From assembly GCF_000166295.1 (NCBI RefSeq), contig NC_017506.1, forward strand, positions 3,782,001 through 3,846,000: a DNA stretch of 64,000 nt, read 5' to 3'. The DNA is from Marinobacter adhaerens HP15. GTDB lineage: Bacteria > Pseudomonadota > Gammaproteobacteria > Pseudomonadales > Oleiphilaceae. This document shows, one piece after another, positions 28,676-38,661 of this stretch; position 1 is the stretch's first letter; each line of letters begins with the position of its first letter. Made by a program: the position numbers and the translations under genes. Below the pieces are notes generated by a model that searched no databases, was not told where the DNA came from, and saw nothing but the letters and a program-made list of their open reading frames with translations.

Positions 28676-29710
28676 ATGAAAACCGTATTCTCTCCATTGC
28701 ACAGCCGCCGACACGTCAAAACCGAACTGGATGGCGGACTGCTGATCGAGCCTCACGAGAAGCCGTCCCGTGCCGAAACCATCCTGGCACGAGTGAAAGA
28801 ACAGGCGCTGGGAGAGATTCTGGAACCGGAAGAATTTGGTCTGGAGCCCGTCAAGCGGGTGCACACAGCGGATTACGTGGCGTTCCTGGAAACCTGCTGG
28901 CAGGAATGGCTGGCTGCCGGCAAACCGGGTGAAGCCATCCCGGCGGTCTGGGCGGGTCGCGGCATGCGCCACCGGCTGCCCAGGGACATCGACGGCCGGC
29001 TGGGCTATTACAGCTTCGCGGCGGAGACGTCGATCTCGGATGGTACGTGGGAAGCCGCCCGGGCATCCGCCAATGTGGCCCTTACCGCCCAGAAACTAGT
29101 GGCCGGAGGCGAGCGCGCGGCCTTTGCCCTGTGCCGCCCACCGGGACATCACGCCCATGCCGATCTGTTCGGCGGGTACTGTTTCTTCAACAATGCCGCC
29201 ATCGTGGCGCAAGCCTTTCGTGACCAGGGCTATGGCAAGGTCGCTGTGCTGGATGTCGACTTCCACCACGGCAACGGCACCCAGGCGATCTTCTATGATC
29301 GCAACGACGTGCTCACCATCAGCCTGCACGGCGATCCGGATCTGGTGTTTCCCCATTTTCTGGGCTTTGAGGACGAGATTGGCGAGGGCGCCGGTGAGGG
29401 CTACAACCTGAATATCGTCTACCCGCCAAACACGCCCTACAGTGTCTGGAGTCAGGGTCTGGAAACCGCCTGCGAGCGGATACAGTCATTCAAGCCGGAC
29501 GCCCTGGTGGTCGCCCTAGGTGTCGATACCTTCGAGGAAGACCCGATTTCCTTCTTCAAACTGAACTCCGGCGATTATCTGACCCTCGGCCAGCGTCTTG
29601 CCGCGCTTGGATTACCAACAGTCTTTACCATGGAAGGCGGTTACGACGTCGACGCCATCGGCGTCAACGCGGTGAACGTCATGCAGGGATTCGACCGGGC
29701 TGCAGGCTGA
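28676..29710 (+). CDS. Histone deacetylase family protein (acetylpolyamine amidohydrolase-like)
   Basis: 344 residues from ATG 28676 (MKTVFSPLHSRRH). The start chosen is the family's usual N-terminus; an upstream extension to 28343 would overlap the divergent gene. Arginase/deacetylase fold with active-site blocks RPPGHHAHADLFGGYCFFNN and DVDFHHGNGTQ, giving the general base His pair and the Asp/His zinc ligands. The family hydrolyses acetyl groups from polyamines or related amines. The N-terminal PSRAETILARV loop resembles acetylpolyamine amidohydrolases. Converges with rlmE. Confidence 0.88.
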   Translation: MKTVFSPLHSRRHVKTELDGGLLIEPHEKPSRAETILARVKEQALGEILEPEEFGLEPVKRVHTADYVAFLETCWQEWLAAGKPGEAIPAVWAGRGMRHRLPRDIDGRLGYYSFAAETSISDGTWEAARASANVALTAQKLVAGGERAAFALCRPPGHHAHADLFGGYCFFNNAAIVAQAFRDQGYGKVAVLDVDFHHGNGTQAIFYDRNDVLTISLHGDPDLVFPHFLGFEDEIGEGAGEGYNLNIVYPPNTPYSVWSQGLETACERIQSFKPDALVVALGVDTFEEDPISFFKLNSGDYLTLGQRLAALGLPTVFTMEGGYDVDAIGVNAVNVMQGFDRAAG

Positions 29711-29711
29711 A

Positions 29712-30332
29712 TCAGCCCTTGAAGCCCTTGCCGAGAATGTAGACTTCCCGGGAGCGGGAGCGGGAGGAATCCGGCTTTCGCACCACAACCTTGTCGAAGA
29801 CAGCGCGGACCGATTTCAGGTACTCATCGTACCCTTCGCCCTGGAACACCTTGGCCAGGAAGCTGCCCTTGGGCTTGAGCACCTGGCTTGCCATGTCCAG
29901 GGCCAGTTCGACGAGATACATGGACGAGGCCTGGTCGGCCACGGTCACGCCGCTGATGTTCGGAGCCATGTCGGAAATCACCACGTCCACCGGGTCATCA
30001 CCCAGGGTGGCCATGATCGACTCGAACACATCGTTCTCGGTGAAATCACCCTGGATAAAATCCACACCGGCAATGGCATCCATGGGGAGAATGTCTGAGG
30101 CAATCACACGGCCTTTGTGGCCCACCAGTTTGGCCGCCACCTGCGACCAGCCGCCAGGTGCAGAGCCCAGATCCACCACCACCATATTGGGATGGATCAG
30201 CCGGTCCTTCTTGTTGATTTCAAGAAGCTTGTAACTGGCCCGCGAGCGGTAGCCATCCACCTGCGCCTGTTTCACGAAAGGGTCGTTGACGTGCTCTTCA
30301 AGCCAGCGGTTACTGCTTTTGGATCGGGCCAT
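29712..30332 (-). CDS. rlmE: 23S rRNA (uridine-2'-O-)-methyltransferase RlmE (FtsJ)
   Basis: 206 residues. SAM-binding motif [15 protein letters not shown] (about 54-68), catalytic K-D-K-E set including Lys at SYKLLEI, Asp at SDMAPN and Lys at [13 protein letters not shown]. RlmE methylates U2552 of 23S rRNA in the large subunit; E. coli protein is 209 residues. Usually before ftsH, but here ends just after the deacetylase gene and ftsH is not nearby. Confidence 0.95.
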   Translation of the reverse strand: MARSKSSNRWLEEHVNDPFVKQAQVDGYRSRASYKLLEINKKDRLIHPNMVVVDLGSAPGGWSQVAAKLVGHKGRVIASDILPMDAIAGVDFIQGDFTENDVFESIMATLGDDPVDVVISDMAPNISGVTVADQASSMYLVELALDMASQVLKPKGSFLAKVFQGEGYDEYLKSVRAVFDKVVVRKPDSSRSRSREVYILGKGFKG

Positions 30333-30488
30333 GGGGTCTCTTCACAACGGGAAAGCCAAACTTCAATTGTACGTGCCGCGCCGGGCGGCGGCAAAATCCT
30401 GACAACCGGGACGGCCACACGTACAATCCTGCCTGAATTCTGTGATTTTTCAGAACCCACCACGCCCACCTGACGGGAGACCGCCCTC

Positions 30489-31217
30489 GTGAATCTGGCC
30501 GACATCAAAAAACTGCACCAGAAAAAGTACCGGCAGTCGTTTGGCCACTACCTGGTTGAGGGCGAACACCTGGTTCTTGAGCTGCAGAAAGCCACCGACG
30601 GCCAACCTGCTCTCAAGGCCTCGGAACTTTACGTCACCGGGGCCTATGAGCACTGGCAGAGCCCGTTCAGAACCCATGTCATCAGCGAACGCCAGATGGC
30701 ACAGCTCGCCGACACCCGAACCCCGCAGGGGATTCTGGCGCTGGTACCCATGCCGGAGCGCCCGGCCGAACCGGTTCTCGGGGAGAAAGCGATTTACCTA
30801 CATGAGGTTCAGGACCCCGGCAACCTCGGTACGATTCTGCGCACCCTGGCCTGGTTCGGCGGTTTCCGGTGCCTGTTGAGCCCGGGCAGTGTCGACCCCT
30901 TCAATCCGAAGGTGGTGCGTGCCAGCATGGGGGCGCTCTTTCACGTCCCTCTTGAAACCGACGTTGCTCTGACAAGCCTTCCCGACCGATACCAGAGCCT
31001 TGCCTGCCTCGACCTCAATGGCGGTTCGATGGCATCCCGGGGCTTCAGGGAACACGACTGTTATCTGTTCGGCAACGAAGCCCGGGGTGTGCCGCGGGAG
31101 GCCCTCGATCAATTGAAGGCGGTGCCGTACAGCATTCAAGGCCAGGGGCAGATCGAGTCCCTGAACCTGGCCTCGGCGGTGAATATGTGCACCTACGAAT
31201 TAATGCGGGACCTTTAG
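30489..31217 (+). CDS. TrmH/SpoU-family RNA 2'-O-methyltransferase
   Basis: 242 residues from a GTG at 30489. N-terminal small substrate-binding domain (KKYRQSFGHYLVEGEHLV), then SPOUT motifs HEVQDPGNLGTILRT, LFGNEARGVPREAL and SLNLASAVNMCTYEL, the last two forming the SAM-binding knot. Such enzymes methylate ribose of tRNA or rRNA; the target cannot be told from sequence. Divergent from rlmE with 156 bases between. Confidence 0.9.
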   Translation: MNLADIKKLHQKKYRQSFGHYLVEGEHLVLELQKATDGQPALKASELYVTGAYEHWQSPFRTHVISERQMAQLADTRTPQGILALVPMPERPAEPVLGEKAIYLHEVQDPGNLGTILRTLAWFGGFRCLLSPGSVDPFNPKVVRASMGALFHVPLETDVALTSLPDRYQSLACLDLNGGSMASRGFREHDCYLFGNEARGVPREALDQLKAVPYSIQGQGQIESLNLASAVNMCTYELMRDL

Positions 31218-31327
31218 ACTGCAAACCCCATGCTCTGAGCACTTTCCCCAATCGTTCTGGCGGAAACCGCCATTGCCTGTGCCTTGCCAATTGAGCACGA
31301 TCAGAATCTGATCCCGAGACCGGACTG

Positions 31328-32002
31328 ATGACTATGGAACGCTATCTCCAGCCCACCGCCTTTTTTGACTATGACCATCCCAGGCTGAAGGCATGGATCG
31401 AGTCAGAGCTGGAGGGAGTTCCTGATGAGCCGGTGGAGCAGATCAAGGCGCTTTATCTCGCTGTTCGTGACAGCATCAGCTACAACCCCTACGTGTTCCG
31501 GACCGATGCGAACACGTTCAGTGCCAGCTACGCTCTGGAAAGCGGCGAAACCTACTGCATCCCCAAGGCCGTTCTTCTGGGCGCGGCAGCTCGCTCGATT
31601 GGCATTCCCAGCCGGCTTGGGCTGGCCGATGTTCGCAATCATCTCTCAAGTCCGAAACTGATCGAATGGCTGCGGTCGGACATCTTCCGAATGCACGGTT
31701 ACATCGAGCTTTTCCTGAACGGCCAATGGGTCAAGGCGACGCCAGCGTTCAACCGGCAACTGTGCGAACTGATGAAGGTGGAACCGCTGGAATTCGACGG
31801 GGTGCACGATTCCATGTTTCAGGAGTACACCGACGACGGTCACGCGCACATGGAATATGTGAACGACCACGGCCTGTTCGACGACGTGCCCCATGAGTTT
31901 ATCGTCTCTGGTGTCCGGGCGGCCTACAGTCATCTCTTTGCCGAGGAAGAGGAGCCTGAAGCTCCGAAAGGCAGTCTGGTGCAGGACATATCGAGCCCCT
32001 AA
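31328..32002 (+). CDS. Transglutaminase-like cysteine peptidase family protein
   Basis: 224 residues. Catalytic-type Cys77 in GETYCIPKAVLLGAAARS and His123 in RMHGYIELFLNG fit the transglutaminase-like fold. The third acidic residue expected in a D-P-T context appears as KATPAFN, as in other members of this family, so the triad may be non-classical. No signal peptide. Function unknown; it is not related to the 1100-residue transglutaminase at 2505 beyond the fold. Confidence 0.75.
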   Translation: MTMERYLQPTAFFDYDHPRLKAWIESELEGVPDEPVEQIKALYLAVRDSISYNPYVFRTDANTFSASYALESGETYCIPKAVLLGAAARSIGIPSRLGLADVRNHLSSPKLIEWLRSDIFRMHGYIELFLNGQWVKATPAFNRQLCELMKVEPLEFDGVHDSMFQEYTDDGHAHMEYVNDHGLFDDVPHEFIVSGVRAAYSHLFAEEEEPEAPKGSLVQDISSP

Positions 32003-32026
32003 AGCCTGCTCGAATCCAGGAGGACC

Positions 32027-33181
32027 TTATTCTCTCCTCGCGACCGTGTCTGCTCTCTGCCCTGCCAGCGCCCCAGTGATCGCATCCAGCACGGCATCAG
32101 AATCGGGCACTGTTTTCCCGGTCTCAGTCTCGCCAACGCGGCTAAAGCGCCGGAAATCAATGGCGCTCCAATTCTCAGAGTCCATAATGCGCTGCACCCG
32201 CTCAACATTGCCACGGGTTGCAGGTTCCAGCTTGTAGCGGAAAACATAGTCCGGTGACATATCTCCAAAATCTTGGCCATGGTGATAATCATGCAGAAGG
32301 AGCAAGGCAAGTCCACCGCCCATGAAATGTCGGCCGAGGCTGACCAGCAACTCCCCCTGCCGGATACTTTCCAGGGCCTCAGGTTCCCAGTCTACGCCGC
32401 CCACCAACAGATCTTTGCCCGGCGTCCGGCCGGCATTTCGAGCGGCTTCAATCGCGCCCAGTGCCATGCCATCACTCGCGCTCCAGATTGAGACAGTATT
32501 CGGATAGCGCTTCAGCAGGACCTCCGTTTTTTCACGGGCCAGGGCTCCGCTCCAGTTGGCATACACCAGTTGCATAAGCTCGCTGCGCTGCTGGACTGCA
32601 GCCGCCAGCAACCCTCCATTCCTGTCCTTGGTGGCAGAGGAATCAAGGGTTCCCGAGAGGGCGACCATGGGAATACTGGGGCCGGAGGCCAGCCCCAATT
32701 GTTCGGCCTGTTTGCCAAGCAGCGTTACGAGGACACGACCAGCGGCGATATTGTCCGGCGAAAGATGGCCGAGCCAGCCCGACAAGACGGTTCGGGGCAT
32801 ACCGATGCTGGCTCGAGCGGCGTCAGGCACATCGGTATTGAAGGTAAACGTCTTTACACCGGCCCCATCCGCGAGCCTGAGCATGGATTCGGTAACATGC
32901 TCCTTGCACATGAACAGCAGATAGTCGGGCTTTTCTTCGCGGGCCAATACGTCCTTCGCCATGCGAAGATAGCTGAATCGATGACTCTCCCGATCGTACT
33001 GAACCTCCAGGTCTACCTCGAGATCCTCCGCCACCGACTCCATGAAACCGGCCACCAGTTGCCAGAAACGAGAGTCGTCCGGGGAAAGAAAAACAACGCT
33101 TGGTCGGGTGCCGGCGTCTGCCAAAGGACCTGTAAACAGGAGCAGGAAACCGATGAGGAAGCGGGCTGGAAAGGACTTCAT
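32027..33181 (-). CDS. Periplasmic sugar-type ABC transporter substrate-binding protein
   Basis: 384 residues, signal peptide cleaved after ADA near residue 24. Two-lobed periplasmic binding protein of the LacI/ribose-binding class (PSVVFLSPDD, NTVSIWSASDGMALGAIEAARNAG, LLVGGVDWEPEALESIRQGE). No permease or ATPase gene is adjacent, so it may feed a sensor (compare TorT/LuxP-type) rather than a transporter. Ligand unknown. Confidence 0.82.
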   Translation of the reverse strand: MKSFPARFLIGFLLLFTGPLADAGTRPSVVFLSPDDSRFWQLVAGFMESVAEDLEVDLEVQYDRESHRFSYLRMAKDVLAREEKPDYLLFMCKEHVTESMLRLADGAGVKTFTFNTDVPDAARASIGMPRTVLSGWLGHLSPDNIAAGRVLVTLLGKQAEQLGLASGPSIPMVALSGTLDSSATKDRNGGLLAAAVQQRSELMQLVYANWSGALAREKTEVLLKRYPNTVSIWSASDGMALGAIEAARNAGRTPGKDLLVGGVDWEPEALESIRQGELLVSLGRHFMGGGLALLLLHDYHHGQDFGDMSPDYVFRYKLEPATRGNVERVQRIMDSENWSAIDFRRFSRVGETETGKTVPDSDAVLDAITGALAGQRADTVARRE

Positions 33182-33314
33182 GTAATGAACAACCCTCTGG
33201 ACGATCTGGCAACGTTCGCTTTCGCGGGGCCTAAGCTACCGAGCTGTCGTGTAACAGACAAGCATAGATCCGTAACCAATGTCTCAGTTCGGGAGGGAAT
33301 GTTCAGCGGAAACG

Positions 33315-33341
33315 AAAAAGGCACCGGATCGCTCCGGTGCC
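33315..33341 (-). terminator. Rho-independent terminator of ahpF
   Basis: Nine-base stem GGCACCGGA/TCCGGTGCC with a GCGA loop (33341-33320), then TTTTT on the minus strand. Confidence 0.9.
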
Positions 33342-33371
33342 TTTCTCTCTAATCAGGCGGCGTTGAGTGGA

Positions 33372-34958
33372 TTACGCCGCTTCGTCTTCGCTCTCGTCCA
33401 CAGAATTGCGGATCAGGAAGTCAAAGGCGCTGAGGGCGGCTTTGGAACCTTCGCCCATGGAGATCACGATCTGCTTGTAAGGCACAGTCGTCGCGTCGCC
33501 CGCTGCAAAAACGCCCGGAATGGAGGTTTCGTTGCGGTCGTTGACGATGATCTCGCCGTGCTGGCTCAGTTCGATGTCACCCTTCAGCCACTCGGTGTTG
33601 GGCACCAGGCCGATCTGTACAAACACACCTTCCAGGGAGATGTGGTGCTGCTCACCAGAGGTGCGGTCGGTGTAATTCAGACCGTTGACCTTGCCATTTT
33701 CCCCGGTAATCTCGGTGGTCTGTCCGGACGTGATGATCTCCACGTTCTTCAGACTCCGCAGTTTCTTCTGCAACACCTCATCAGCGCGCATCTCGGCACC
33801 GAATTCGATCAGGGTTACATGGCCCACGATACCGGCCAGATCGATGGCTGCTTCAACACCGGAGTTACCTCCACCGATTACCGCCACGCGCTTGCCCTTG
33901 AACAGGGGGCCGTCGCAGTGCGGGCAGTAGGCCACACCCTTGTTGCGATACTCTTCCTCTCCCGGAACGCCCATCTGGCGCCAGCGGGCACCGGTGGACA
34001 GCACCAGGCTGCGCGCTTTGAGAGTGGCACCGTTTTCGAGCCTTACCTGGTGGAGCATGCCAGGGCGTGACGCCGGGATCAGCTTCTCAGCGCGCTGCAT
34101 GTTCATGATATCCACGTCGTATTCCTTGACGTTTTGCTCCATGGCCGCCACCAGTTTCGGACCCTCGGTGTAGGGTACGGAAATCAGGTTCTCAATGCCC
34201 ATGGTGTCAGCTACCTGGCCACCGAAACGCTCGGCCGCGATGCCGGTGGAAATGCCCTTCCGCGCAGCGTAGATGGCAGCAGAGGCGCCAGCCGGACCGC
34301 CACCAATGATCAGGACCTCAAAGGCGTCTTTCTGATTGATTTTCTCGGCGTCTTTCTCGCTGGAGCTGGTGTCCAGCTTGGCAACAATTTCTTCCAGGGT
34401 CATACGGCCCTGGCCCCACGGCTCACCGTTCATGTAAACGCTGGGAACCGCCATGACTTCGCGCTGCTCCACTTCATCCTGGAACAGGGCGCCATCGATA
34501 GAAGTGTTCGTGATGTTCGGGTTCAACACGCTCATCAGGTTCAGGGCCTGAACCACGTCCGGGCAGTTCTGGCAGGACAGGGAAAAGTAGGTTTCAAACT
34601 CGAACCGGCCTTCCAGAGACTGGATCTGCTCGATCACATCCTGGGACGCCTTGGAGGGATGGCCACCCACCTGCAGCAGGGCCAGCACCAGGGAAGTAAA
34701 CTCGTGGCCCATGGGGATGCCCGCAAAGCGAACGCCAATATCGGTGCCTACTCGGTTGATGGCGAAGGACGGACGACGCACGTCATTGGATTCTTCAGTG
34801 CGGAGACTGATCTTGGAAGACATCGGCTCCAGCTCTTCCAGCAGCTCCCGGAGTTCTTGGGACTTCTTGCTGTCGTCATAGGCCGCAACCAGCTCAATCG
34901 GCTGCTGCAGCTTGTCCATGTAGGCCTTGAGCTGTTCCTTGATATTGGCATCCAACAT
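33372..34958 (-). CDS. ahpF: Alkyl hydroperoxide reductase subunit F
   Basis: 528 residues, full length. An N-terminal tandem thioredoxin-like domain (1-200, with CQNC near residue 131) transfers electrons from the C-terminal flavoprotein (NADH:FAD, from about 215) that carries [17 protein letters not shown] and the redox pair CPHC (ACHCDGPLF region, about 350). It reduces AhpC with NADH. ahpC lies 1.5 kb away on the same strand rather than directly upstream. An ATAG-N7-CTAT element upstream (35082) suggests OxyR control. Confidence 0.95.
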   Translation of the reverse strand: MLDANIKEQLKAYMDKLQQPIELVAAYDDSKKSQELRELLEELEPMSSKISLRTEESNDVRRPSFAINRVGTDIGVRFAGIPMGHEFTSLVLALLQVGGHPSKASQDVIEQIQSLEGRFEFETYFSLSCQNCPDVVQALNLMSVLNPNITNTSIDGALFQDEVEQREVMAVPSVYMNGEPWGQGRMTLEEIVAKLDTSSSEKDAEKINQKDAFEVLIIGGGPAGASAAIYAARKGISTGIAAERFGGQVADTMGIENLISVPYTEGPKLVAAMEQNVKEYDVDIMNMQRAEKLIPASRPGMLHQVRLENGATLKARSLVLSTGARWRQMGVPGEEEYRNKGVAYCPHCDGPLFKGKRVAVIGGGNSGVEAAIDLAGIVGHVTLIEFGAEMRADEVLQKKLRSLKNVEIITSGQTTEITGENGKVNGLNYTDRTSGEQHHISLEGVFVQIGLVPNTEWLKGDIELSQHGEIIVNDRNETSIPGVFAAGDATTVPYKQIVISMGEGSKAALSAFDFLIRNSVDESEDEAA

Positions 34959-35081
34959 AGTCTGACTTCTCCTTTAAATTTCGGAACTAAGTATTTGAAT
35001 CAAATACGGTGGTTAAGTTGAGTTGGTGCAACAATACGGCCCCGCCACTCAATGCTCAAATTAATTGACCCAAACTGTTTG

Positions 35082-35096
35082 ATAGGGCTTTGCTAT
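35082..35096. promoter_or_regulatory. OxyR-like half element upstream of ahpF
   Basis: ATAG-GGCTTTG-CTAT fits the OxyR core ATAGNTNNNANCTAT in spacing and flanks. It is about 125 bases upstream of ahpF and 120 bases upstream of the divergent DUF3581 gene. Only one of the tandem halves expected for a full OxyR site is visible. Confidence 0.45.
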
Positions 35097-35217
35097 ACCT
35101 CCAGATTCACCGCTGCTCGGGGCTTGACCAATAGCGCATATCCACCGAAAGCCTGCCGCAGTATGATGTTGTCATATCGTCGCAACATCATTCTCTGGTA
35201 TCCAGAATAGGCAACGC

Positions 35218-35973
35218 ATGTTTCTAGACCGTTTCCACTCCGTCCAGGACGGACACGTCGTAATTTCCGCCCTGCAGGCAAGCCAGTTCGCCAAGGAAAT
35301 CGCGGGGGATTTCAATCCCATCCACGACCCGGATGCCCGCCGTTTCTGCGTTCCAGGAGACCTGCTTTTCGCCATTGTGCTCGCGCGGTTCGGGCTGTCG
35401 GAGAACATGACCTTCCGGTTCCGCAGCCTGCTTGGAGAGAATGTACCGCTCAAGTTCGTTGAAACCGAAAACACCATTGACGTCTGTGACGATGCCGGCA
35501 AAGTCTATATCGAGGTGGCCCGCAGTGGCGCGACAACCCGGGATGAGGAGTTGATCGAGACCATCACCCGTGCCTATGTGGCGGCCTCCGGCAAGAACTT
35601 TCCCCATACCCTGAAACCTTTAATGGAGTCTAACGGGGTGATGTTCAATCCTGATCGCCCCATGGTGATGTACGAGAGCATGAGCCTGGCCCTGGAGAAT
35701 CTGGATCTGCCCTCGCCCGGGCTGGAATTGCACAACGCCACCCTGGAGGCAGCCGGTAAACGGGGTAACGTTCTCCTGGAATACCGTCTGACCGCCGATC
35801 ACAAACCAGTGGGCGAAGTGACCAAACGGCTCGTATTAAGTGGTCTGCGGCCGTACTGTGCCGAAGCGATGGCCGGCGTAATTGAAGAGTTCTATCGCCT
35901 CAAGGCCCGGGGTGCCGACTATTTCAACAAGGACAACAGCGGAGACCATAGCAATGCCAATTCAGCCGGGTGA
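35218..35973 (+). CDS. DUF3581 family protein
   Basis: 251 residues, hotdog-like sequence (ASQFAKEIAGDFNPIHDPDARRFCVPGDLLFAIVLARFGLSENMTF), matching DUF3581, a conserved family in marine gammaproteobacteria. The NPIHDPD motif resembles the hydratase/dehydratase motif of MaoC-type hotdog folds, but an active enzyme is not proven. Its 3' end overlaps the start of the peroxiredoxin gene by 20 bases, so the two are cotranscribed. Confidence 0.85.
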   Translation: MFLDRFHSVQDGHVVISALQASQFAKEIAGDFNPIHDPDARRFCVPGDLLFAIVLARFGLSENMTFRFRSLLGENVPLKFVETENTIDVCDDAGKVYIEVARSGATTRDEELIETITRAYVAASGKNFPHTLKPLMESNGVMFNPDRPMVMYESMSLALENLDLPSPGLELHNATLEAAGKRGNVLLEYRLTADHKPVGEVTKRLVLSGLRPYCAEAMAGVIEEFYRLKARGADYFNKDNSGDHSNANSAG

Positions 35974-36430
35974 TACCCTGCCAGACATCGAACTTCAGGT
36001 AATGGGCGAAAAAGGCCCTGAGAAAGTCCGTACCAGTGAACTCTTTGCCGGCAAGAAAGCCGTTCTGTTTGCTGTACCCGGCGCGTTTACCCCCACCTGT
36101 TCAGCCGCCCATTTACCCGGTTTTGTGGTAAATGCCGACAAACTGCGGGCCAAAGGCATCGACAGCATCGTCTGCACGTCAGTAAACGACGCGTTTGTAA
36201 TGGACGCCTGGGGCAAGGCCCACAACGCCGAAGAAATCGTCATGCTGGCCGATGGCGTAGCAGAGTTCGCCAAGGCTCTGGATCTGACCCAGGATCGGAC
36301 TGCGAACGGCATGGGCATTCGTAGCCAGCGCTACGCCATGATCGTGAACGACGGCAAGGTCGAGCTGCTGAATATCGACGCCCAGGGATTGGACCAGACC
36401 AGCGCCGAAACCATCCTAGAGGCTCTTTGA
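35954..36430 (+). CDS. Peroxiredoxin, Prx5/AhpE-type (redoxin)
   Basis: 158 residues from ATG 35954 (MPIQPGDTLPDIELQVM), with GGAG 8 bases upstream; the longer frame to 35882 duplicates the preceding gene's sequence in another frame. Peroxidatic Cys in PGAFTPTCSAAHLPGF (about Cys49) and the FV..ARG-type partner GIDSIVCTSVNDAFVMDAW indicate the Prx5 class that reduces H2O2 and organic peroxides. Overlaps DUF3581 by 20 bases, sharing its operon. Confidence 0.92.
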   Translation: MPIQPGDTLPDIELQVMGEKGPEKVRTSELFAGKKAVLFAVPGAFTPTCSAAHLPGFVVNADKLRAKGIDSIVCTSVNDAFVMDAWGKAHNAEEIVMLADGVAEFAKALDLTQDRTANGMGIRSQRYAMIVNDGKVELLNIDAQGLDQTSAETILEAL

Positions 36431-36452
36431 ACCTCAGATTTTCGTGAGACAT

Positions 36453-36481
36453 AAAAAACCCCGGATTTTCCGGGGTTTTTT
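36453..36481. terminator. Bidirectional Rho-independent terminator between peroxiredoxin and ahpC
   Basis: AAAAAACCCCGG, loop ATTTT, CCGGGGTTTTTT: a 12-base perfect stem with A and T tracts on both sides, serving the convergent peroxiredoxin and ahpC genes. Confidence 0.9.
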
Positions 36482-36507
36482 GTAACCAAGCTTTCCGTAA
36501 GGAGAGC

Positions 36508-37071
36508 TTAGATCTTACCAACCAGGTCCAGTGACGGAGTCAGCGTTTCTTCGCCTTCCTTCCACTTGGCCGGGCATACTTCGCCAGGATTCTTGCGAAC
36601 GTACTGAGCGGCTTTCACTTTGCGCATCAGGTCGTCAGCGTCACGGCCGATACCTTCAGCAGTGATTTCCATCGCCTGGATAACGCCGTCCGGATCGATC
36701 AGGAAGGTAGCGCGGTCTGCCAGGCCCTGACCTTCGCGCATCACACCAAAGTTGTTGGTGATGGTACCGTTCTGGTCGCCAACCATGTAGTAGTTGATCT
36801 TACCGATGGTCTCGGAGCTGCTGTGCCATGCCTTGTGGGTGAAGTGCGTGTCGGTAGACACGGAGAATACTTCAACGCCCAGTTTCTGCAGCTCTTCGTA
36901 CTTGTCAGCCACGTCGCCCAGCTCAGTCGGGCACACGAAAGTGAAGTCGGCCGGGTAGAAGAAAAATACCGCCCACTTGCCTTTCACGTCTGCTTCGCTG
37001 ATCTCAACGAACTCGCCGTTTTTGAAGGCGGTAGCGTTGAACGGTTTGATCTCGCTGTTAATGATGCCCAT
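36508..37071 (-). CDS. ahpC: Alkyl hydroperoxide reductase subunit C
   Basis: 187 residues from ATG 37071 ([16 protein letters not shown]), with AAGGAG upstream, the length of E. coli AhpC; the frame extends further to 37098. Typical 2-Cys peroxiredoxin: peroxidatic Cys in [10 protein letters not shown], resolving Cys in GEVCPAKW. Reduces peroxides using AhpF. OxyR-like element at 37173. Confidence 0.96.
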   Translation of the reverse strand: MGIINSEIKPFNATAFKNGEFVEISEADVKGKWAVFFFYPADFTFVCPTELGDVADKYEELQKLGVEVFSVSTDTHFTHKAWHSSSETIGKINYYMVGDQNGTITNNFGVMREGQGLADRATFLIDPDGVIQAMEITAEGIGRDADDLMRKVKAAQYVRKNPGEVCPAKWKEGEETLTPSLDLVGKI

Positions 37072-37165
37072 TAAAGAACTCCTTGTTGATGGATTCATAA
37101 GTTAATGAATTTGTGGCGCCCACAGTACGGATATCGGCGATGCGGATAAAATTGATAATTCCCAA

Positions 37166-37194
37166 GCCAGGGATAGAAAAAACCTATCTCTGGC
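37166..37194. promoter_or_regulatory. Hairpin and OxyR-like element upstream of ahpC
   Basis: GCCAGGGATAG and CTATCTCTGGC form an 11-base stem with one mismatch and a 7-base loop. Within it ATAG-N7-CTAT (37173-37187) has the same architecture as the element upstream of ahpF. It lies about 100 bases upstream of ahpC and 40 bases downstream of the BCCT transporter gene. It may be a regulatory site or a weak terminator of the bet operon; on the minus strand no T tract follows. Confidence 0.45.
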
Positions 37195-37233
37195 TTTTGA
37201 AGGGAATTTTTCCGCCACCCCGTTTATGGGGTC

Positions 37234-38451
37234 TTAACCAGCCAGTTCAATCTTTCCAAAGTCCAGAATATTTTCTTTCGGTGACGCTTTAATGGCAGCC
37301 ACTTCTGCCCGCTTGTTCGCCAGGATATAGACGAAACAGCCAAAATACAGTGCAATCACCAGGGCACCAACCCACTGAATCCGCAGGAAATCCAGCTGGA
37401 ACAGCATGGTCAGACCAACCATCGCCAGGAAATTGAACACCACATAGTTCACCCGCCCGAGGCGCTGGGCAGTGAGATTGAGGTTGTCGGTATAGAGCCG
37501 GATCAATGAATCCAGCGAGTTCACCACCATCAACACACCCACCGAAATCATGGCGAGATTGGTGAACGCCGCAATCTGCAGGCCTTCCGCGTGGTAGTGG
37601 TAAAGCACGGTAAACCAGACACCAATGGCGATGGACGGTACCACCAGCATGGCAATCAAGAGCTGCCAGGTGCGGATACCGCTCACGAAACGGGCGGTGA
37701 ACTGGCCGATCATGATGCTCCAGGCAAACCACCAGAACAGGTAGAACTCATGGTAGTCGTTGATCGGCAGGGCAAACTGGTGGATGTTGGCGAAGTACTC
37801 GCCGATCAATCCGGCGGTGCCGAAGAAATCTGCCGGTGAGCCCGCACCCATAACGAACGCCCGGAACCACATGCCCACGATCAGGGCAATAAACAACAGG
37901 CTCGAACCCAGACTGAGGATGCGCACATATTTGATCTTGGAGCTGGAATAGACCGCCAGCGCTATCGAGGCAAATACAATGGCGTAGAACGCTGGCACCA
38001 CCGATTCGCCATCACCGAGCATGGGCAGGTACCAGGGCAGATTCACCAGCAGCAGATAGGCGGTAAACGCACAGGTTCCGATGATTACCACGTTGTTTAC
38101 GACCTTCACCAACGGAATCTCAAAGAACTGCACACGCGGCTCAATGATCGCGAAGTAAAAACAGGTCAGGAAATAGAAGCCCCAGATCAGGAACGCCCAG
38201 AACCCGAATTCGATAGCCAGGGGGTTGGCAAAGCCGTACTCAGGGCTCGCAGACAGATCGCCATAGCCACCGAACTCGGTCAACGGGAACATGATCAGCC
38301 CCACATCCAGACCTGAGGTGAACAGGATGGCGATAAAGGTGAAGGTGCGGACGGGCGTTACGCCGATGCACTGGATGTCCCACCATTTGTACAGGATCAG
38401 CACAATGGCGGCGAAGGTGAAGATCAGACCTGCGGATAACCAGAGTGTCAT
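37234..38451 (-). CDS. BCCT-family choline/betaine transporter, short form
   Basis: 405 residues, shorter than classical BCCT carriers (500 or more), with about 10 to 11 hydrophobic helices. The BCCT-type Trp motif appears as FWWFAWSIMIGQFTARFVSG near residue 240. Expected to bring choline into the cell with an ion gradient. It is the last gene of the bet cluster, supporting choline as substrate. A stretch of the usual N-terminal helices may be missing. Confidence 0.72.
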   Translation of the reverse strand: MTLWLSAGLIFTFAAIVLILYKWWDIQCIGVTPVRTFTFIAILFTSGLDVGLIMFPLTEFGGYGDLSASPEYGFANPLAIEFGFWAFLIWGFYFLTCFYFAIIEPRVQFFEIPLVKVVNNVVIIGTCAFTAYLLLVNLPWYLPMLGDGESVVPAFYAIVFASIALAVYSSSKIKYVRILSLGSSLLFIALIVGMWFRAFVMGAGSPADFFGTAGLIGEYFANIHQFALPINDYHEFYLFWWFAWSIMIGQFTARFVSGIRTWQLLIAMLVVPSIAIGVWFTVLYHYHAEGLQIAAFTNLAMISVGVLMVVNSLDSLIRLYTDNLNLTAQRLGRVNYVVFNFLAMVGLTMLFQLDFLRIQWVGALVIALYFGCFVYILANKRAEVAAIKASPKENILDFGKIELAG

Positions 38452-38617
38452 AACGTCCTCCGGTTACTTTGTTTCTTTGCAATGAACAGCATGGGTGTTC
38501 CTCCTCTACTTAGTAAGCGCTGCTTCTTTCGAATCGGACACAAACCCAGGACTTGCCTATCGGGCGCCCGAAAACGGCAGAACACCGTCGCGCTGATAGG
38601 GAAATCCTGAGGGCTTG

Positions 38618-38646
38618 CAAAACCCCGGGCACGTTGCACGCCCGGG
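38618..38646 (-). terminator. Possible terminator between betA and the BCCT gene
   Basis: CCCGGGC/GCCCGGG stem (38624-38646), followed on the minus strand by GTTTTGC. The T tract is short, so it may only attenuate transcription into the transporter gene. Confidence 0.5.
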
Positions 38647-38661
38647 TGGGATGACGACGCG

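Noticed and set aside
36882..37130. Plus-strand frames over ahpC
   Set aside because: They are antisense to a well-conserved gene.
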